A DNA stretch of 64,000 nt from Pseudorhodoferax soli (GCF_003337555.1 NZ_QPJK01000002.1:558001-622000), one strand, 5' to 3'; shown: positions 49,214-60,180, numbered from the stretch's first letter. Made by a program: numbers and translations. Notes: generated by a model from the sequence alone, not told the origin.

Positions 49214-50452
49214 ATGCAAACCACCACCTCCTCTGCCCCGGCTGCGGCCGGCGATTCCCACCGCAGCGCCACGGGGCCGCTGCTGGCCCTGGCCATCGGC
49301 TCCTTCGGCATCGGCACGACGGAGTTCGGCCCCATGGGCATGCTGTCGTCCATCGCCGCGGGTGTCGACGTGTCCATCCCTTCCGCCGGCCTGCTGGTCT
49401 CGGCCTACGCCATCGGCGTGACGCTGGGCGCGCCCTTCATGACACTGCTGCTGGGCCATTGGTCGCGGCGCAAGGCCTTGATGGTGCTGATGGCCATCTT
49501 CACGCTGGGCAACCTGCTGTCCGCACTGGCGCCCGGCTATGCCAGCCTGATGGTGGCGCGCGTGGTGACCAGCCTCACGCACGGCGCCTTCTTCGGCATC
49601 GGCGCGGTGGTCGCGGCCAGCCTGGTGCCGCCGAACAAGCAGGCCAGCGCGGTCGCCACCATGTTCATGGGCCTCACGCTGGCCAACATCGGCGGCGTGC
49701 CGGCCGCCACCTGGCTGTCGGACAGCGTAGGCTGGCGCCAGTCCTTCGCCGCCATCGCGGCGCTGGGCGTGTTGGCCATGCTCGCACTGCGACTGGCGTT
49801 GCCGCGCGACCACGCGCCGCGGGCGCGCACCGACGTGCGGGCCGAGATCCGCGTGCTCACGCGGCCCGTGGTGCTGGCCGCCATGCTGACCACGGTGCTG
49901 AGCTCGGCCGCGATGTTCTCGCTCTACACCTACATCACGCCTGCGCTGAAGACCTTCAACGCCGCATCGCCCGCGCTCATCACCGGCCTGCTGGCGCTGG
50001 CCGGCGTCGGCTTCACGATCGGCAACAGCCTGGGCGGCAAGTTCGCCGACCGCTCGGTGGACAAGACGCTGATCGGCTTCCTGTTGCTGATCGCTGCCAG
50101 CATGCTGGCCTTCCCATGGCTGGCGCAGACGCACATCGGCGCGGCCGTGGGCGTGCTGGTCTGGGGCATCGGCGCGTTCGCGGTCGTGCCGCCGATCCAG
50201 ATGCGCGTGATGCGCTCTGCGGCCGAGGCCCCGGGCCTGGCCTCCGCCGTCAACATCGGCGCGTTCAACCTCGGCAATGCCGTGGGTGCCGCCATGGGCG
50301 CGGCGGTGCTGAGCGCGGGCTTCGGCTATGCGGCCGTGATGGTCGCAGGCGCTGCGGTGGCAGTGCTGGCGCTGGCACTGGTGGTCTGGTCCGCGCGCCG
50401 TGCAGGCGGGACGCATGCATTGCCCGCCACGGCGCACAACGCCTGCTGCTGA
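49214..50452 (+). CDS. MFS exporter, DHA1 (AraJ/YdhP-like) group
   Basis: A 412-residue major facilitator transporter with twelve hydrophobic segments. LLALAIGSFGIGTTEFGPMGMLSSIA is the typical opening of the AraJ/YdhP/NepI drug or arabinose exporters, GHWSRRKALM is the loop after the second helix, and ARVVTSLTHGAFFGIGAVVAA marks the fifth helix. It ends CC. It is divergent from a LysR gene and abuts the convergent uraD-uraH gene with no gap. The transported compound is not known. Confidence 0.9.
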   Translation: MQTTTSSAPAAAGDSHRSATGPLLALAIGSFGIGTTEFGPMGMLSSIAAGVDVSIPSAGLLVSAYAIGVTLGAPFMTLLLGHWSRRKALMVLMAIFTLGNLLSALAPGYASLMVARVVTSLTHGAFFGIGAVVAASLVPPNKQASAVATMFMGLTLANIGGVPAATWLSDSVGWRQSFAAIAALGVLAMLALRLALPRDHAPRARTDVRAEIRVLTRPVVLAAMLTTVLSSAAMFSLYTYITPALKTFNAASPALITGLLALAGVGFTIGNSLGGKFADRSVDKTLIGFLLLIAASMLAFPWLAQTHIGAAVGVLVWGIGAFAVVPPIQMRVMRSAAEAPGLASAVNIGAFNLGNAVGAAMGAAVLSAGFGYAAVMVAGAAVAVLALALVVWSARRAGGTHALPATAHNACC

Positions 50453-51334
50453 CTAGCCTTCGCGGGTGCAGGCCACGCTGTAAGCCCAGGGCGCGACCGA
50501 TAGCGTGAACCGGTAGCCGGCCTCGGGCGCGTCGATGGCGAAGGCGATGGGCACGACATCCAGCAAGCCGGCCGCGGTGCCCGGCTGCCGGTGGTAGTCG
50601 CCCAGGTGCAGGCGCAGTTCGTAACGGCCCATGCGCAACGGGGCGCCGGCCAGCAGGGTCAGGCCGCAGCCCTCCTCCACGGATGCGGCCAGCAGGGCGC
50701 CATCGGCGTCGTGCAGCGCCACGCGCAGGCCCTGGGCCGGCAGGCCACGCCGGCTGTCCAGCACATGCGCCGCCACGCTGCCATGCAGGCCGTCCAGGCC
50801 GTGGTCGGCGATGCGCTCGGCCAGCCGCAGCCGCGTGATGCGGCCGATCTCGGCCAGCGTGCCGGCCAGTTCGGTGGCCAGATCGTTGGCCAGGCGCGCC
50901 TCGAAAACGGCCAGCGCCGTGGCCCGCGTGTGCCGCTTGATGCACAGGATGAACGGAAAGCCGAAGCGCGCGCGGTAGGCCGCGTTCAGCGCATCCCAGC
51001 GCGCGCCGTCTGCCGCGTCCAGCGCGCCCAGCGCCAGGCCGCCCTGCTCGCGCACCGAGTCGGAGGTCATCTGGCCCAGGCGCGCGGCCGCGCCGGCCAG
51101 TTCGGGGTGGCCGTTGAACAGCGCCACGCGCGCCTCCTCGGGGCATGCGGCCACGGCGGCCAGCATGGCGCGGTGCAATGCGTCCGTGCTGGCGAATGGC
51201 CGCTGGCCGACGACGGCCGCGGCCACCCAGGGCGCGTGCTCGAACACCCCGCCCAGATGGTCCAGGAAGGCGGCGGCGTCTGCCGCGTTCAGTTGCGCAA
51301 GCGTGGGCAGGGCTGGCAGGGTTCGGAGCGGCAT
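50453..51334 (-). CDS. OHCU decarboxylase-hydroxyisourate hydrolase fusion (UraD-UraH)
   Basis: A 293-residue fusion for the two steps after urate oxidation. Residues 1-170 are 2-oxo-4-hydroxy-4-carboxy-5-ureidoimidazoline decarboxylase, with the catalytic His76 in FNGHPELAG, Glu96 and FGFPFILCIKR. Residues 185-293 form a transthyretin-like hydroxyisourate hydrolase domain, with His190 in HVLDSRRGLPA and DVVPIAF. However, the C-terminal signature is lost: the usual His is Arg275, and the YRGS end is replaced by VACTREG. The second activity is therefore doubtful. It is divergent from a LysR gene, with a 15-bp palindrome between them. Confidence 0.87.
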   Translation of the reverse strand: MPLRTLPALPTLAQLNAADAAAFLDHLGGVFEHAPWVAAAVVGQRPFASTDALHRAMLAAVAACPEEARVALFNGHPELAGAAARLGQMTSDSVREQGGLALGALDAADGARWDALNAAYRARFGFPFILCIKRHTRATALAVFEARLANDLATELAGTLAEIGRITRLRLAERIADHGLDGLHGSVAAHVLDSRRGLPAQGLRVALHDADGALLAASVEEGCGLTLLAGAPLRMGRYELRLHLGDYHRQPGTAAGLLDVVPIAFAIDAPEAGYRFTLSVAPWAYSVACTREG

Positions 51335-51412
51335 GGCGATGGGTCGGGTGCGGGAATGGGGCGGATCGTAGAAACCGCCTGCATTGCCGTCCATCACCGA
51401 TTCAGCAGGCTT

Positions 51413-51427
51413 GCATTCGAAAAATGC
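51413..51427. promoter_or_regulatory. Palindrome between uraD-uraH and the divergent LysR gene
   Basis: GCATT-cgaaa-AATGC, a perfect 5-5-5 inverted repeat 15 bp upstream of the LysR start and 79 bp upstream of the uraD-uraH start. It is placed as an autoregulatory LysR site would be. Confidence 0.5.
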
Positions 51428-51442
51428 GTATGCTTTGCGGCC

Positions 51443-52399
51443 ATGCCGCAATCCCTTGTCTCCGCCAACCTGCGCTACCTGGACCAGGTTGCACGGTCCG
51501 GCTCCATCCAGGCGGCCGCCAAGGAACTGCATGTGGCGGCGTCGGCCATCAACCGCCAGATCCTGCAGCTGGAGGAGCAGCTCGGCGCGCCGCTGTTCGA
51601 GCGGGTGCCGCGCGGCATGCGGCTGACGGTGGCCGGCGACGCCGTCGTGACGCTGGCCCGGCGCTGGCGCCAGGACGAGCGCCGGCTCGAGAGCGAGATC
51701 CGCCGCTACCAGGGTGTGCACCAGGGCCAGGTGACGCTGCACGCCATGGACAGCCACTCCACCAGCGTGCTGCCGGCCTTGGTCGCCGCGCTGGGCGAGA
51801 GCCACCCGCTGATCTCGCTGTCGGTCAACCTGGGCAGCACCGATGAGGCGCTGGCCGCCGTGATGGCGGGCACGGCCGACCTGGTGGCCGCCTTCAACCT
51901 GCCGCCGCGGCGCGAGCTGCTGGTGCTGTGGCGCACCGAGCTGCCGTTCGGCTGCGTGGTCGCGCCCAGCCATCCGCTGGCCGGCGCGCGTTCGGTCAGC
52001 CTGCAGGAGGCGGCGGCCTACCCGGTGGCGCTGCAGAGCCGCGCGCTGGCGATCCGGCGCTACCTGGACGCGCAGTACGGCTGGCTGTTCACCGAGGCGC
52101 GCGGGCGTTTCGAAAGCAACTCGCTGCAGCTGGTCAAGCAGCTGGCGCTCGGCGGTCGCCATGTGGTGTTCACCTCGGAGCTGGACGCCGCGCCCGAGCT
52201 GGCCGCCGGCCTGCTGCGCTTCGTGCCCGTGCGCGACAAGGGCGCGGAGCCGCAGACCATCGGCATCGCGGTGGACGCGACACGCCCGCCGGGCCCGCTG
52301 GTCAAGGTGGTGGCCGAGCACTTGCAGGCCGCCATCGAACGGGCATTGGAGGCCAGCCGCGCCGGGGCTTCTAAAATCGCACCCCCAGCCTCTGGATGA
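51443..52399 (+). CDS. LysR-family transcriptional regulator
   Basis: A 318-residue LysR regulator with the helix-turn-helix GSIQAAAKELHVAASAINRQILQLEEQLGAPLFERVPRGMRL, close to that of the LysR at 61253. The effector-binding domain is complete. It is divergent from the ureide gene and probably regulates it through the palindrome at 51413. The next gene overlaps its stop (ATGA). Known LysR proteins next to urate genes respond to purine breakdown products; that is only analogy here. Confidence 0.92.
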   Translation: MPQSLVSANLRYLDQVARSGSIQAAAKELHVAASAINRQILQLEEQLGAPLFERVPRGMRLTVAGDAVVTLARRWRQDERRLESEIRRYQGVHQGQVTLHAMDSHSTSVLPALVAALGESHPLISLSVNLGSTDEALAAVMAGTADLVAAFNLPPRRELLVLWRTELPFGCVVAPSHPLAGARSVSLQEAAAYPVALQSRALAIRRYLDAQYGWLFTEARGRFESNSLQLVKQLALGGRHVVFTSELDAAPELAAGLLRFVPVRDKGAEPQTIGIAVDATRPPGPLVKVVAEHLQAAIERALEASRAGASKIAPPASG

Positions 52400-52830
52400 A
52401 CACCATGAACCGCTGCCGTACTTCGCTTGCGCTGATCGCCACCACCGCCTTCCTCCTCGCCCCTGCCGCACAAGCCCAGGTGCGCGAGTTCCCCGCCCCC
52501 GCGCTGCGCGGGGTGCTGCAGGTCACCCAGCCGCCTGACATCGTGCTGGACGGCAAGGCCGACCGGCTCTCGCCCGGCGCGCGCATCCTCGGGGTGCGCA
52601 ACGAACTCGTGATGTCGGCCAGCATCGTCGGCGAGCGCCTGGTGGTGAACTACACGCGCGAACCCAACGGCATGGTCCACCAGGTGTGGCTGCTGAACCA
52701 GCAGGAGGCCGCGCTCAAGCGCCCCAGCGCCACGCGCGAGCGCAACTTCCTCTTTGCCTCCGAAGAAGACACCCGGCCCAAGGACGACGGCAAGACGCCG
52801 TTCCATCTGCTGCCCAAGTACGGGCAGTGA
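52396..52830 (+). CDS. Hypothetical secreted protein
   Basis: A 144-residue protein with a Sec signal peptide ([19 protein letters not shown]) and a mature part beginning [37 protein letters not shown] see no known domain; the sequence is mostly beta-prone and has no Cys after the signal. Its ATG overlaps the LysR stop; a second ATG three codons on (52405) may be the real start. It precedes miaB by 68 bp. It looks conserved in Comamonadaceae, but the function is unknown. Confidence 0.75.
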   Translation: MNTMNRCRTSLALIATTAFLLAPAAQAQVREFPAPALRGVLQVTQPPDIVLDGKADRLSPGARILGVRNELVMSASIVGERLVVNYTREPNGMVHQVWLLNQQEAALKRPSATRERNFLFASEEDTRPKDDGKTPFHLLPKYGQ

Positions 52831-52898
52831 ACGCCACCATTGCCATTCGAGGAGAGCGGCAGACAGCCGCCCCTTCGCCCATTCCCCGCGAGACCGCC

Positions 52899-54263
52899 AT
52901 GACGAAAAAAGTCTTCATCAAAACCTTCGGCTGCCAGATGAACGAGTACGACTCGGACAAGATGGCCGACGTGCTGCACGCTGCCGAGGGCTACGAGTCC
53001 ACGCAGGACGTGGACGAGGCCGACCTGATCCTCTTCAACACCTGCTCGGTGCGCGAGAAGGCGCAGGAGAAGGTGTTCTCCGACCTCGGCCGCGTCAAGC
53101 ACCTGAAGAAGAAAGGCGTGCAGATCGGCGTGGGCGGCTGCGTCGCCAGCCAGGAGGGCGAGGCCATCATCGCCCGCGCGCCCTTCGTCGACGTGGTGTT
53201 CGGCCCGCAGACGCTGCACCGCTTGCCCGAACTGCTGCGCCAGCGCCGCACGCAGGACCGTGCGCAGGTCGACATCAGCTTCCCCGAGATCGAGAAGTTC
53301 GACCACCTGCCGCCCGCGCGCGTCGAAGGCGCCACCGCCTTCGTCTCGATCATGGAGGGCTGCTCCAAGTACTGCAGCTACTGCGTCGTGCCCTACACGC
53401 GCGGTGAAGAAGTCTCGCGTCCGTTCGAGGACGTGCTGGTGGAGATCGCCGGCCTGGCCGACCAGGGCGTGAAGGAGGTCACGCTGCTGGGCCAGAACGT
53501 CAACGCCTACCGCGGGCGCATGGGTCCACCTTCCAAGGGTGACAGCGAGATCGCCGACTTCGCCATGCTGGTCGAGACCGTCGCCGAGATCCCCGGCATC
53601 GAGCGCATCCGTTACACCACCAGCCACCCCAACGAGTTCACGCCGCGGCTGATTGAGGCCTACGCGCGCGTGCCCAAGCTGGTGAGCCACCTGCACCTGC
53701 CGGTGCAGCACGGCTCGGACCGCATCCTGATGGCCATGAAGCGCGGCTACACGGCGATGGAATACAAGTCGACCGTGCGCAAGCTGCGCGCGATCCGCCC
53801 CGACATGGCCATGAGCAGCGACTTCATCGTCGGCTTCCCGGGCGAGACCGAAGAGGACTTCGGCAAGATGATGAAGCTGATCGACGACATCGGCTTCGAC
53901 AACAGCTTCTCGTTCATCTTCAGCCCGCGCCCCGGCACGCCGGCCGCCAACCTGGCCGACGACACGCCGCACGACGTGAAGTTGAAGCGCCTGCAGCACC
54001 TGCAGGGCGTGATCGACACCAATGTGCGTGCCATCGCCGCACGCCGCGTGGGCACGGTGCAGACCATCCTGGTCGAAGGCCCGTCCAAGCGCAGCCATGC
54101 CGGCCAGCCCGAACTCATGGGCCGCACCGAGTGCAACCGCGTCGTCAACTTCGCCGGCCCGCAGCGCCTGGTCGGCCAGATGGTGGACGTGCGCGTGACC
54201 GAGGCGATGTCGTACTCGCTGCGCGGCGAGGTCTGCACGCGCGAGACCGCGCCGGCCGCGTGA
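52899..54263 (+). CDS. miaB: tRNA-2-methylthio-N6-isopentenyladenosine synthase MiaB
   Basis: MiaB adds the 2-methylthio group to i6A37 of tRNAs with radical SAM chemistry. The 454-residue enzyme carries the auxiliary cluster Cys12, Cys49 and Cys81, and the radical SAM cluster [16 protein letters not shown] (Cys155, Cys159, Cys162). [17 protein letters not shown] and FIVGFPGET are present, and the C-terminal TRAM domain is intact (LVEGPSKRS...[11 protein letters not shown]). Its stop overlaps the GTG of the kinase gene (GTGA). Confidence 0.97.
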   Translation: MTKKVFIKTFGCQMNEYDSDKMADVLHAAEGYESTQDVDEADLILFNTCSVREKAQEKVFSDLGRVKHLKKKGVQIGVGGCVASQEGEAIIARAPFVDVVFGPQTLHRLPELLRQRRTQDRAQVDISFPEIEKFDHLPPARVEGATAFVSIMEGCSKYCSYCVVPYTRGEEVSRPFEDVLVEIAGLADQGVKEVTLLGQNVNAYRGRMGPPSKGDSEIADFAMLVETVAEIPGIERIRYTTSHPNEFTPRLIEAYARVPKLVSHLHLPVQHGSDRILMAMKRGYTAMEYKSTVRKLRAIRPDMAMSSDFIVGFPGETEEDFGKMMKLIDDIGFDNSFSFIFSPRPGTPAANLADDTPHDVKLKRLQHLQGVIDTNVRAIAARRVGTVQTILVEGPSKRSHAGQPELMGRTECNRVVNFAGPQRLVGQMVDVRVTEAMSYSLRGEVCTRETAPAA

Positions 54264-55678
54264 GCCGCCCGCGCCTGTCCTTCCGCCAGCTGCTGCTGCT
54301 GGCCTTCCTGCTGATCGCCGCGCTGCTGGGCGGCGTGGCGGTGCGCGCGGTGTTCACCTTCGACATCCTGATGCAGCGTAGCCTGGGCTTCTCGGCACGC
54401 ACGCTGCAGCTCAACGGCGTGGCGCAGACGCTCAGCGAACGCAGTGCCACGGCCGAGCGCGCCGCGCGCCAGTCGCTGATCTTGAACGACGCGCTGCTGC
54501 GCCGGCGCTTCGCCGACAGCGCGCGCGACGCCCAGGGCCTGGTGGCCGGCCTGCAGCCGGCCGACCTGCCGCCGGCGCTGGCGGCGCGCTGGCGTGGCCA
54601 GATGGGCAAGATCGAGCAGCTCATGGAGGGCCCGACCGAGACCGCACTGGACCGCGAGCGCGCCGTGGCAGCCGAGTTCCGCGAACTCGACGTGCTCAAC
54701 GTGACGCTGGCCCAGCAGATGCAGGCCGCCATCGAGCAGCGCCGCCAATCGCTCAACGCCGAACTCGACGCCAGCCGCATGCAGCTCACGCAGCAGGTGA
54801 TCGGCATGGTGGTGCTGGCCGTGCTGCTGGCCATCGCGCTGGGCCTGTGGCTGGCCCGCCCGCTCAAGCGCGTGGAGCGCGCCATCATCGGCCTGGGCGA
54901 GAACCGGCTCGACCAGGCCATCGAGATCCAGGGCCCCTCCGACGTGCACCGCATCGGCCAGCAGCTGGACTGGCTGCGGCTGCGGCTGTCCGAACTCGAC
55001 GCCGACAAGGCGCGCTTTCTGCGCCACATCTCGCACGAGCTCAAGACGCCGCTGGCCGCGCTGCGCGAGGGCGTCTCGCTGCTCGAGGAGGGCGTGGCCG
55101 GCGAGCTCAACGACAACCAGCGCGAGGTGGCCGGCATCCTGCGCCAGAACACGGTGCAGCTGCAAAGCCAGATCGAGGCCCTGCTGCGCTTCAACGCAGC
55201 AGCCTTCGAGGCGCGCCAGCTCAAGCGCGAGCGGGTCGACCTGCTGGAACTCATCGAGGCCCAGGTCGACGCCCAGCGCCTGCAGTGGCGCGCCAACCAG
55301 CTCACGGTGCAGGTCGAGGGCGAAAGCCTCACGACGCGTGTGGACGCAGACAAGATCGGCACGGTGCTGGCCAACCTGCTGTCCAACGCGATCCGCTTCT
55401 CGCCGCCGCGCGGCCGCATCCTGATCCAGCTGCAGCAACACGACCAGATCGTGCAGATCGATGTGCAGGACGAGGGCCCCGGCGTGGCCGAGCCCGACCG
55501 CGAGCGCATCTTCGAGCCCTTCTTCCGCGGCCAGCGCCAGCCCGAGGGCGCCGTGAAAGGAACAGGCATCGGTCTTTCCATCGTGCACGAGTACATCGCC
55601 GCGCACGGTGGCAAGATGGCGCTCTTGTCCGGCTCGCCCGGCGCCCATTTCCGCATCGAACTACCCCATGTGTCCTGA
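54260..55678 (+). CDS. glrK: Sensor histidine kinase, GlrK/QseE type
   Basis: A 472-residue membrane histidine kinase. Two hydrophobic helices (residues 11-30 and about 180-198) enclose a periplasmic helical sensor region, followed by a HAMP-like linker. The H box [19 protein letters not shown] has its phospho-His at 259, and the N box ([11 protein letters not shown]), G1 (DEGPGV) and G2 (GTGIGLSIV) are complete. GTG start. The next genes are a lipoprotein and a sigma-54 response regulator, exactly the glrK-qseG-glrR order of enterobacteria, which supports this name. It is probably the partner of GlrR. Confidence 0.9.
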   Translation: MSRPRLSFRQLLLLAFLLIAALLGGVAVRAVFTFDILMQRSLGFSARTLQLNGVAQTLSERSATAERAARQSLILNDALLRRRFADSARDAQGLVAGLQPADLPPALAARWRGQMGKIEQLMEGPTETALDRERAVAAEFRELDVLNVTLAQQMQAAIEQRRQSLNAELDASRMQLTQQVIGMVVLAVLLAIALGLWLARPLKRVERAIIGLGENRLDQAIEIQGPSDVHRIGQQLDWLRLRLSELDADKARFLRHISHELKTPLAALREGVSLLEEGVAGELNDNQREVAGILRQNTVQLQSQIEALLRFNAAAFEARQLKRERVDLLELIEAQVDAQRLQWRANQLTVQVEGESLTTRVDADKIGTVLANLLSNAIRFSPPRGRILIQLQQHDQIVQIDVQDEGPGVAEPDRERIFEPFFRGQRQPEGAVKGTGIGLSIVHEYIAAHGGKMALLSGSPGAHFRIELPHVS

Positions 55679-56336
55679 ACCACGCGCGGCACGCGCGTCT
55701 TCCCCCCTGGTGTGCGCGCTGGCCGCGGCGCTGCTGGCCGGCTGCGTCGTGCCGCCGCCCGCGCCGCCGCCTGCCCCGCCACCGCCGCCGGCGGTGGCCC
55801 CGGTGCCGCCGCCGCCCGCCGCGCCGCCGGTCGAATCGGCCGTGCCGCGGCCGGTACAGGGCGGCCAGCCCGGCGGCGTGCGCACCGACAGCAGCACCGT
55901 CGCCCAGGCCTTGCTCGTGTATGCCGACCGTGTGCGCCGCATGGCGGCAGCCGAACTGGCGCAGGAGGTCACGCGGCTCACCGACATCCCCGAGGCGCAG
56001 CGCCAGCCGGCCGAGGAGATGCAGCTGGCGATCGCCCTGGCGCAGACACGCGTGCCGGCCGATCTGGTGCGCGCCCAGGGGCTGGCCCAGCGCGTGCTGG
56101 GCAATCCGCGCGAGGAAGCGCGTGGCCTGTACCCGCTGGCCGGCATGCTGGTGGCACGCTATGCCGAGCAGCGCCGGGTCGAAGAGGCCCTGGACCGCCA
56201 GGCCCAGCAACTGCGCGAGCAGCAGCGCCGCATCGACCAGCTGACCGAAAGGCTCGAAGCCGTGCGGGCCATCGAGCGCAGCCTGACCTCGCGCCCGCCC
56301 CCGCCCAACGGTGGCCACCGCGCGGTGCAGCCCTGA
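55668..56336 (+). CDS. qseG: QseG/YfhG-like lipoprotein
   Basis: A 222-residue lipoprotein. The signal peptide ends with the lipobox LLAGC (ATG at 55668). The mature part begins with a long Pro-rich stretch (residues 25-60) and then helical sequence, with a coiled-coil-like Gln/Glu/Arg-rich tail (DRQAQQLREQQRRIDQLTERLEAV). Position, size and lipoprotein nature match QseG (YfhG), which in E. coli interacts with the kinase GlrK. It overlaps the kinase gene by 11 bp and precedes glrR by 1 bp. Similarity to QseG is judged mainly by context. Confidence 0.78.
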   Translation: MCPEPRAARASSPLVCALAAALLAGCVVPPPAPPPAPPPPPAVAPVPPPPAAPPVESAVPRPVQGGQPGGVRTDSSTVAQALLVYADRVRRMAAAELAQEVTRLTDIPEAQRQPAEEMQLAIALAQTRVPADLVRAQGLAQRVLGNPREEARGLYPLAGMLVARYAEQRRVEEALDRQAQQLREQQRRIDQLTERLEAVRAIERSLTSRPPPPNGGHRAVQP

Positions 56337-56337
56337 C

Positions 56338-57756
<1,419 letters not shown>

Positions 57757-57798
57757 GTCCTTGTTTTTCCTGGATATCGCCACACAGCGACCGCAACC

Positions 57799-57816
57799 TG
57801 TCGCTGTTCGGCGACA
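57799..57816. promoter_or_regulatory. GlrR-type enhancer site TGTC-N10-GACA
   Basis: TGTC-gctgttcggc-GACA, a perfect match to the TGTCN10GACA motif described for E. coli GlrR (YfhA/QseF). It lies about 92 bp upstream of the sigma-54-like promoter at 57908-57923, a normal enhancer distance. Confidence 0.7.
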
Positions 57817-57907
57817 AAAACCGGGGTTTTGGGGGCCGTTTTCCGCACGAACCCGTGAAAACCCCGACAAACCCGTCCAAGCCGTTGATCCATAAGGTTT
57901 TCTAGCG

Positions 57908-57923
57908 TTGGCATGGGGATTGC
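57908..57923 (+). promoter_or_regulatory. Sigma-54 type -24/-12 promoter of opgH
   Basis: TTGGCATGGGGATTGC: GG (57910-57911) and GC (57922-57923) with exactly 10 bases between them, close to the consensus TGGCAC-N5-TTGC. Transcription would start near 57935. Confidence 0.72.
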
Positions 57924-57979
57924 GATGAGAGAGGCATATGAGCTCTGTCTCTCCCTCCTCCTCTCACCGCGAGAACACC

Positions 57980-60025
57980 ATGGAACAACCCAACGTCGCC
58001 CGCGTCGGCCGGCAAATCGTCGGTCGTGCCTGGGACAAACAGCGCAGCCCGCTGCGCGCCGAGCGCCACCCCAATTCCGTCACCGCGCCGCCCGTGAACC
58101 GCGGCTCCATGACGCCCCGCCCCTGGCGCGGCTTCTGGAACAGTCTGGGCACGGCACTGCTGATGTCCATCCCCGGCATGGGCCCGGCCGCCCCCAAGGC
58201 CGCCAGCCCCGCACCGGAAGCCTGGCAACAGGCGGCCAGCCGCCGCCGCATGGCGCTGATGCTGATCGTGCTGGTCACCACCGCGCTGGCCACCAGCCTG
58301 TTCGCCAGCATGCAGCCCGACTACGACAGCGTGCTGCTCGAAGTCGGCCAGCTGTCGCTGTTTGCGCTGCTGTCGGCCTGGATCGTGTCGGGCTTCGGCA
58401 CGGCACTGATGGGCTTCTTCGTCGTGCTGCGCGGCGACAAGCACGCGCTGTCGGCCAAGGAGGTGCGCGACCACGCGATGCCCACCGGCGCCGACGAGCG
58501 CACGGCCATCATCATGCCGATCTGCAACGAAGACGTGGCCACGGTATTCGCCGGCCTGCGCGCCACCTGCGAATCGGTGCTGGCCACGGGCCACGGCCGC
58601 GCATTCGACGTGTTCGTGCTGTCCGACAGCAACGACCCCGAGAAGCGCCGCGCCGAACGCGCCGCCTGGGAAGACCTGCGCGCCGTGCTGGCCCAGGAGT
58701 CCAACGGCGGCCCGTCCATCGAGGTCTACTACCGCCTGCGCACCCGCCGCACGCACCGCAAGGCCGGCAACGTGGCCGACTTCTGCCGCCGCTGGGGCAA
58801 TGACTACAAGTACATGGTGGTGCTGGACGCCGACAGCGTCATGAGCGGCGACTGCCTGACTTCCATGGTCAAGCTCATGCAAGCCCATCCCCGCGCCGGC
58901 ATCATCCAGACCGCCACGCAGTCCATCGGCCACCAGACCCTGCACGCCCGCGCACAGCAATTCGCCTCGCGCATGACCGGCCGTTTGTTCACGCTGGGCA
59001 TGCAGTACTGGCAGTTGGGCGAGTCCCACTACTGGGGCCACAACGCGATCATCCGTGTCAAGCCCTTCATGGAGCACTGCGCGCTGGCCCCGATCAAGGG
59101 CACGGGCGGCCTGTCCGGCGGCATCATGTCGCACGACTTCGTCGAAGCCGCGCTGATGCGCCGTGCCGGCTTCCACGTGTGGCTGGTGTCCGACCTGGTC
59201 GGCAGCTACGAGCAGCAACCGCCGGACCTGCTGTCCGAACTGCAGCGTGACCGCCGCTGGTGTCAGGGCAACCTGCAGAACGCCCGCCTGATGGCCGAGC
59301 CCGGCATCGCCGGCGTGCACCGCGCCATGTTCATCACGGGCACCATGTCCTACCTGTCGGCGCCGCTGTGGCTGGCCTTCATGACGCTGGGCACCACGCT
59401 GTGGCTGTCCGGCCATGCCCAGGCCACCGGCCTGGCCAGCGTGACGCACGCCTTGTCGGCGATCCCGGCCGAGCTGATCGGCCTGTGGATCTGGACCCTG
59501 GCCGTGCTGTTCCTGCCGCGCCTCTTGGGCATCGCCGCCGTGCTGATCCAGGGCGAGCAACGCCGCTATGGCGGCACCGCTGGCCTGATCAAGAGCGCCG
59601 CGCTGGAAAGCGTGCTGGCCATGCTGCAGTCGCCAGTGCGCATGCTGGCCCACTCGCTGTTCGTGCTGGTCGCGCTGACCGGTGTGAAGCTGGAATGGAA
59701 GTCGCCCCCGCGGGACGCCGAAGCCCTGCGCTGGCGCGATGCGGCCCGCAGCCTGGCACCCATGAGCGGCATCATCGCCCTGCTGGCTGGCGGCATCGCG
59801 CTGATCGACCCGAGCGCGCTGGTCTGGCTGATCCCGGTGGGCCTGCCACTGCTGCTGGCCATCCCCGCCAGCGTGCTGACCAGCCGCAGCGACCTGGGTG
59901 CCGCCATGCGCCGCCAGCGCTGGCTGCTGATTCCCGAAGAAAGCTGGTCCCCGGCAGTCCTGCGCCGCGCCTGGATGCACGCCAAGCTGCCGCTGCGCCA
60001 GCAGCCGCTGGCCCTGGCCGCCTGA
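57980..60025 (+). CDS. opgH: Osmoregulated periplasmic glucan glucosyltransferase OpgH
   Basis: An inner-membrane beta-glucosyltransferase of 681 residues (GT2 family) that makes the backbone of osmoregulated periplasmic glucans from UDP-glucose. Family motifs are IIMPICNEDVATVFAGLRAT, DVFVLSDSNDPEKRR, MVVLDADSVM, GESHYWGHNAIIRVKPF, MSHDFVEAALMRRAG and QRDRRWCQGN, with about seven hydrophobic helices around them. An ATG 14 codons upstream (57938) has a better ribosome binding site. If the sigma-54 promoter is used, though, transcription starts at about 57935, so ATG 57980 (MEQPNV) is preferred. The usual opgG partner is not next to it. Confidence 0.9.
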   Translation: MEQPNVARVGRQIVGRAWDKQRSPLRAERHPNSVTAPPVNRGSMTPRPWRGFWNSLGTALLMSIPGMGPAAPKAASPAPEAWQQAASRRRMALMLIVLVTTALATSLFASMQPDYDSVLLEVGQLSLFALLSAWIVSGFGTALMGFFVVLRGDKHALSAKEVRDHAMPTGADERTAIIMPICNEDVATVFAGLRATCESVLATGHGRAFDVFVLSDSNDPEKRRAERAAWEDLRAVLAQESNGGPSIEVYYRLRTRRTHRKAGNVADFCRRWGNDYKYMVVLDADSVMSGDCLTSMVKLMQAHPRAGIIQTATQSIGHQTLHARAQQFASRMTGRLFTLGMQYWQLGESHYWGHNAIIRVKPFMEHCALAPIKGTGGLSGGIMSHDFVEAALMRRAGFHVWLVSDLVGSYEQQPPDLLSELQRDRRWCQGNLQNARLMAEPGIAGVHRAMFITGTMSYLSAPLWLAFMTLGTTLWLSGHAQATGLASVTHALSAIPAELIGLWIWTLAVLFLPRLLGIAAVLIQGEQRRYGGTAGLIKSAALESVLAMLQSPVRMLAHSLFVLVALTGVKLEWKSPPRDAEALRWRDAARSLAPMSGIIALLAGGIALIDPSALVWLIPVGLPLLLAIPASVLTSRSDLGAAMRRQRWLLIPEESWSPAVLRRAWMHAKLPLRQQPLALAA

Positions 60026-60044
60026 CCTGCATCGCCCCGCAGCA

Positions 60045-60073
60045 ACGCCCCTCGCCGAGGGGCGTTTCTGTTT
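60045..60073 (+). terminator. Intrinsic terminator after opgH
   Basis: ACGCCCCTCG/CGAGGGGCGT, a 10-bp perfect inverted repeat with almost no loop, followed by TTCTGTTTC, 20 bp after the opgH stop. Confidence 0.75.
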
Positions 60074-60180
60074 CTGCGGGCCGTGCGCTTTTTGCGCACG
60101 GGCAGCGCGAAAATCGGCGCTTGGAAGCAGCACCGGCCTTGCCTAGGATGCGGCGCATTCCAATCGATCAGGGCACTCCC

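Noticed and set aside
50591-51442. Plus-strand frame running into the LysR at 51443
   Set aside because: It is antisense to the uraD-uraH gene and compositionally a shadow. The LysR domain begins exactly at the ATG 51443.
55668-56336. Pro-rich lipoprotein as an out-of-frame artefact
   Set aside because: The lipobox, the coiled-coil tail and the fixed position between glrK and glrR show that it is a real gene.
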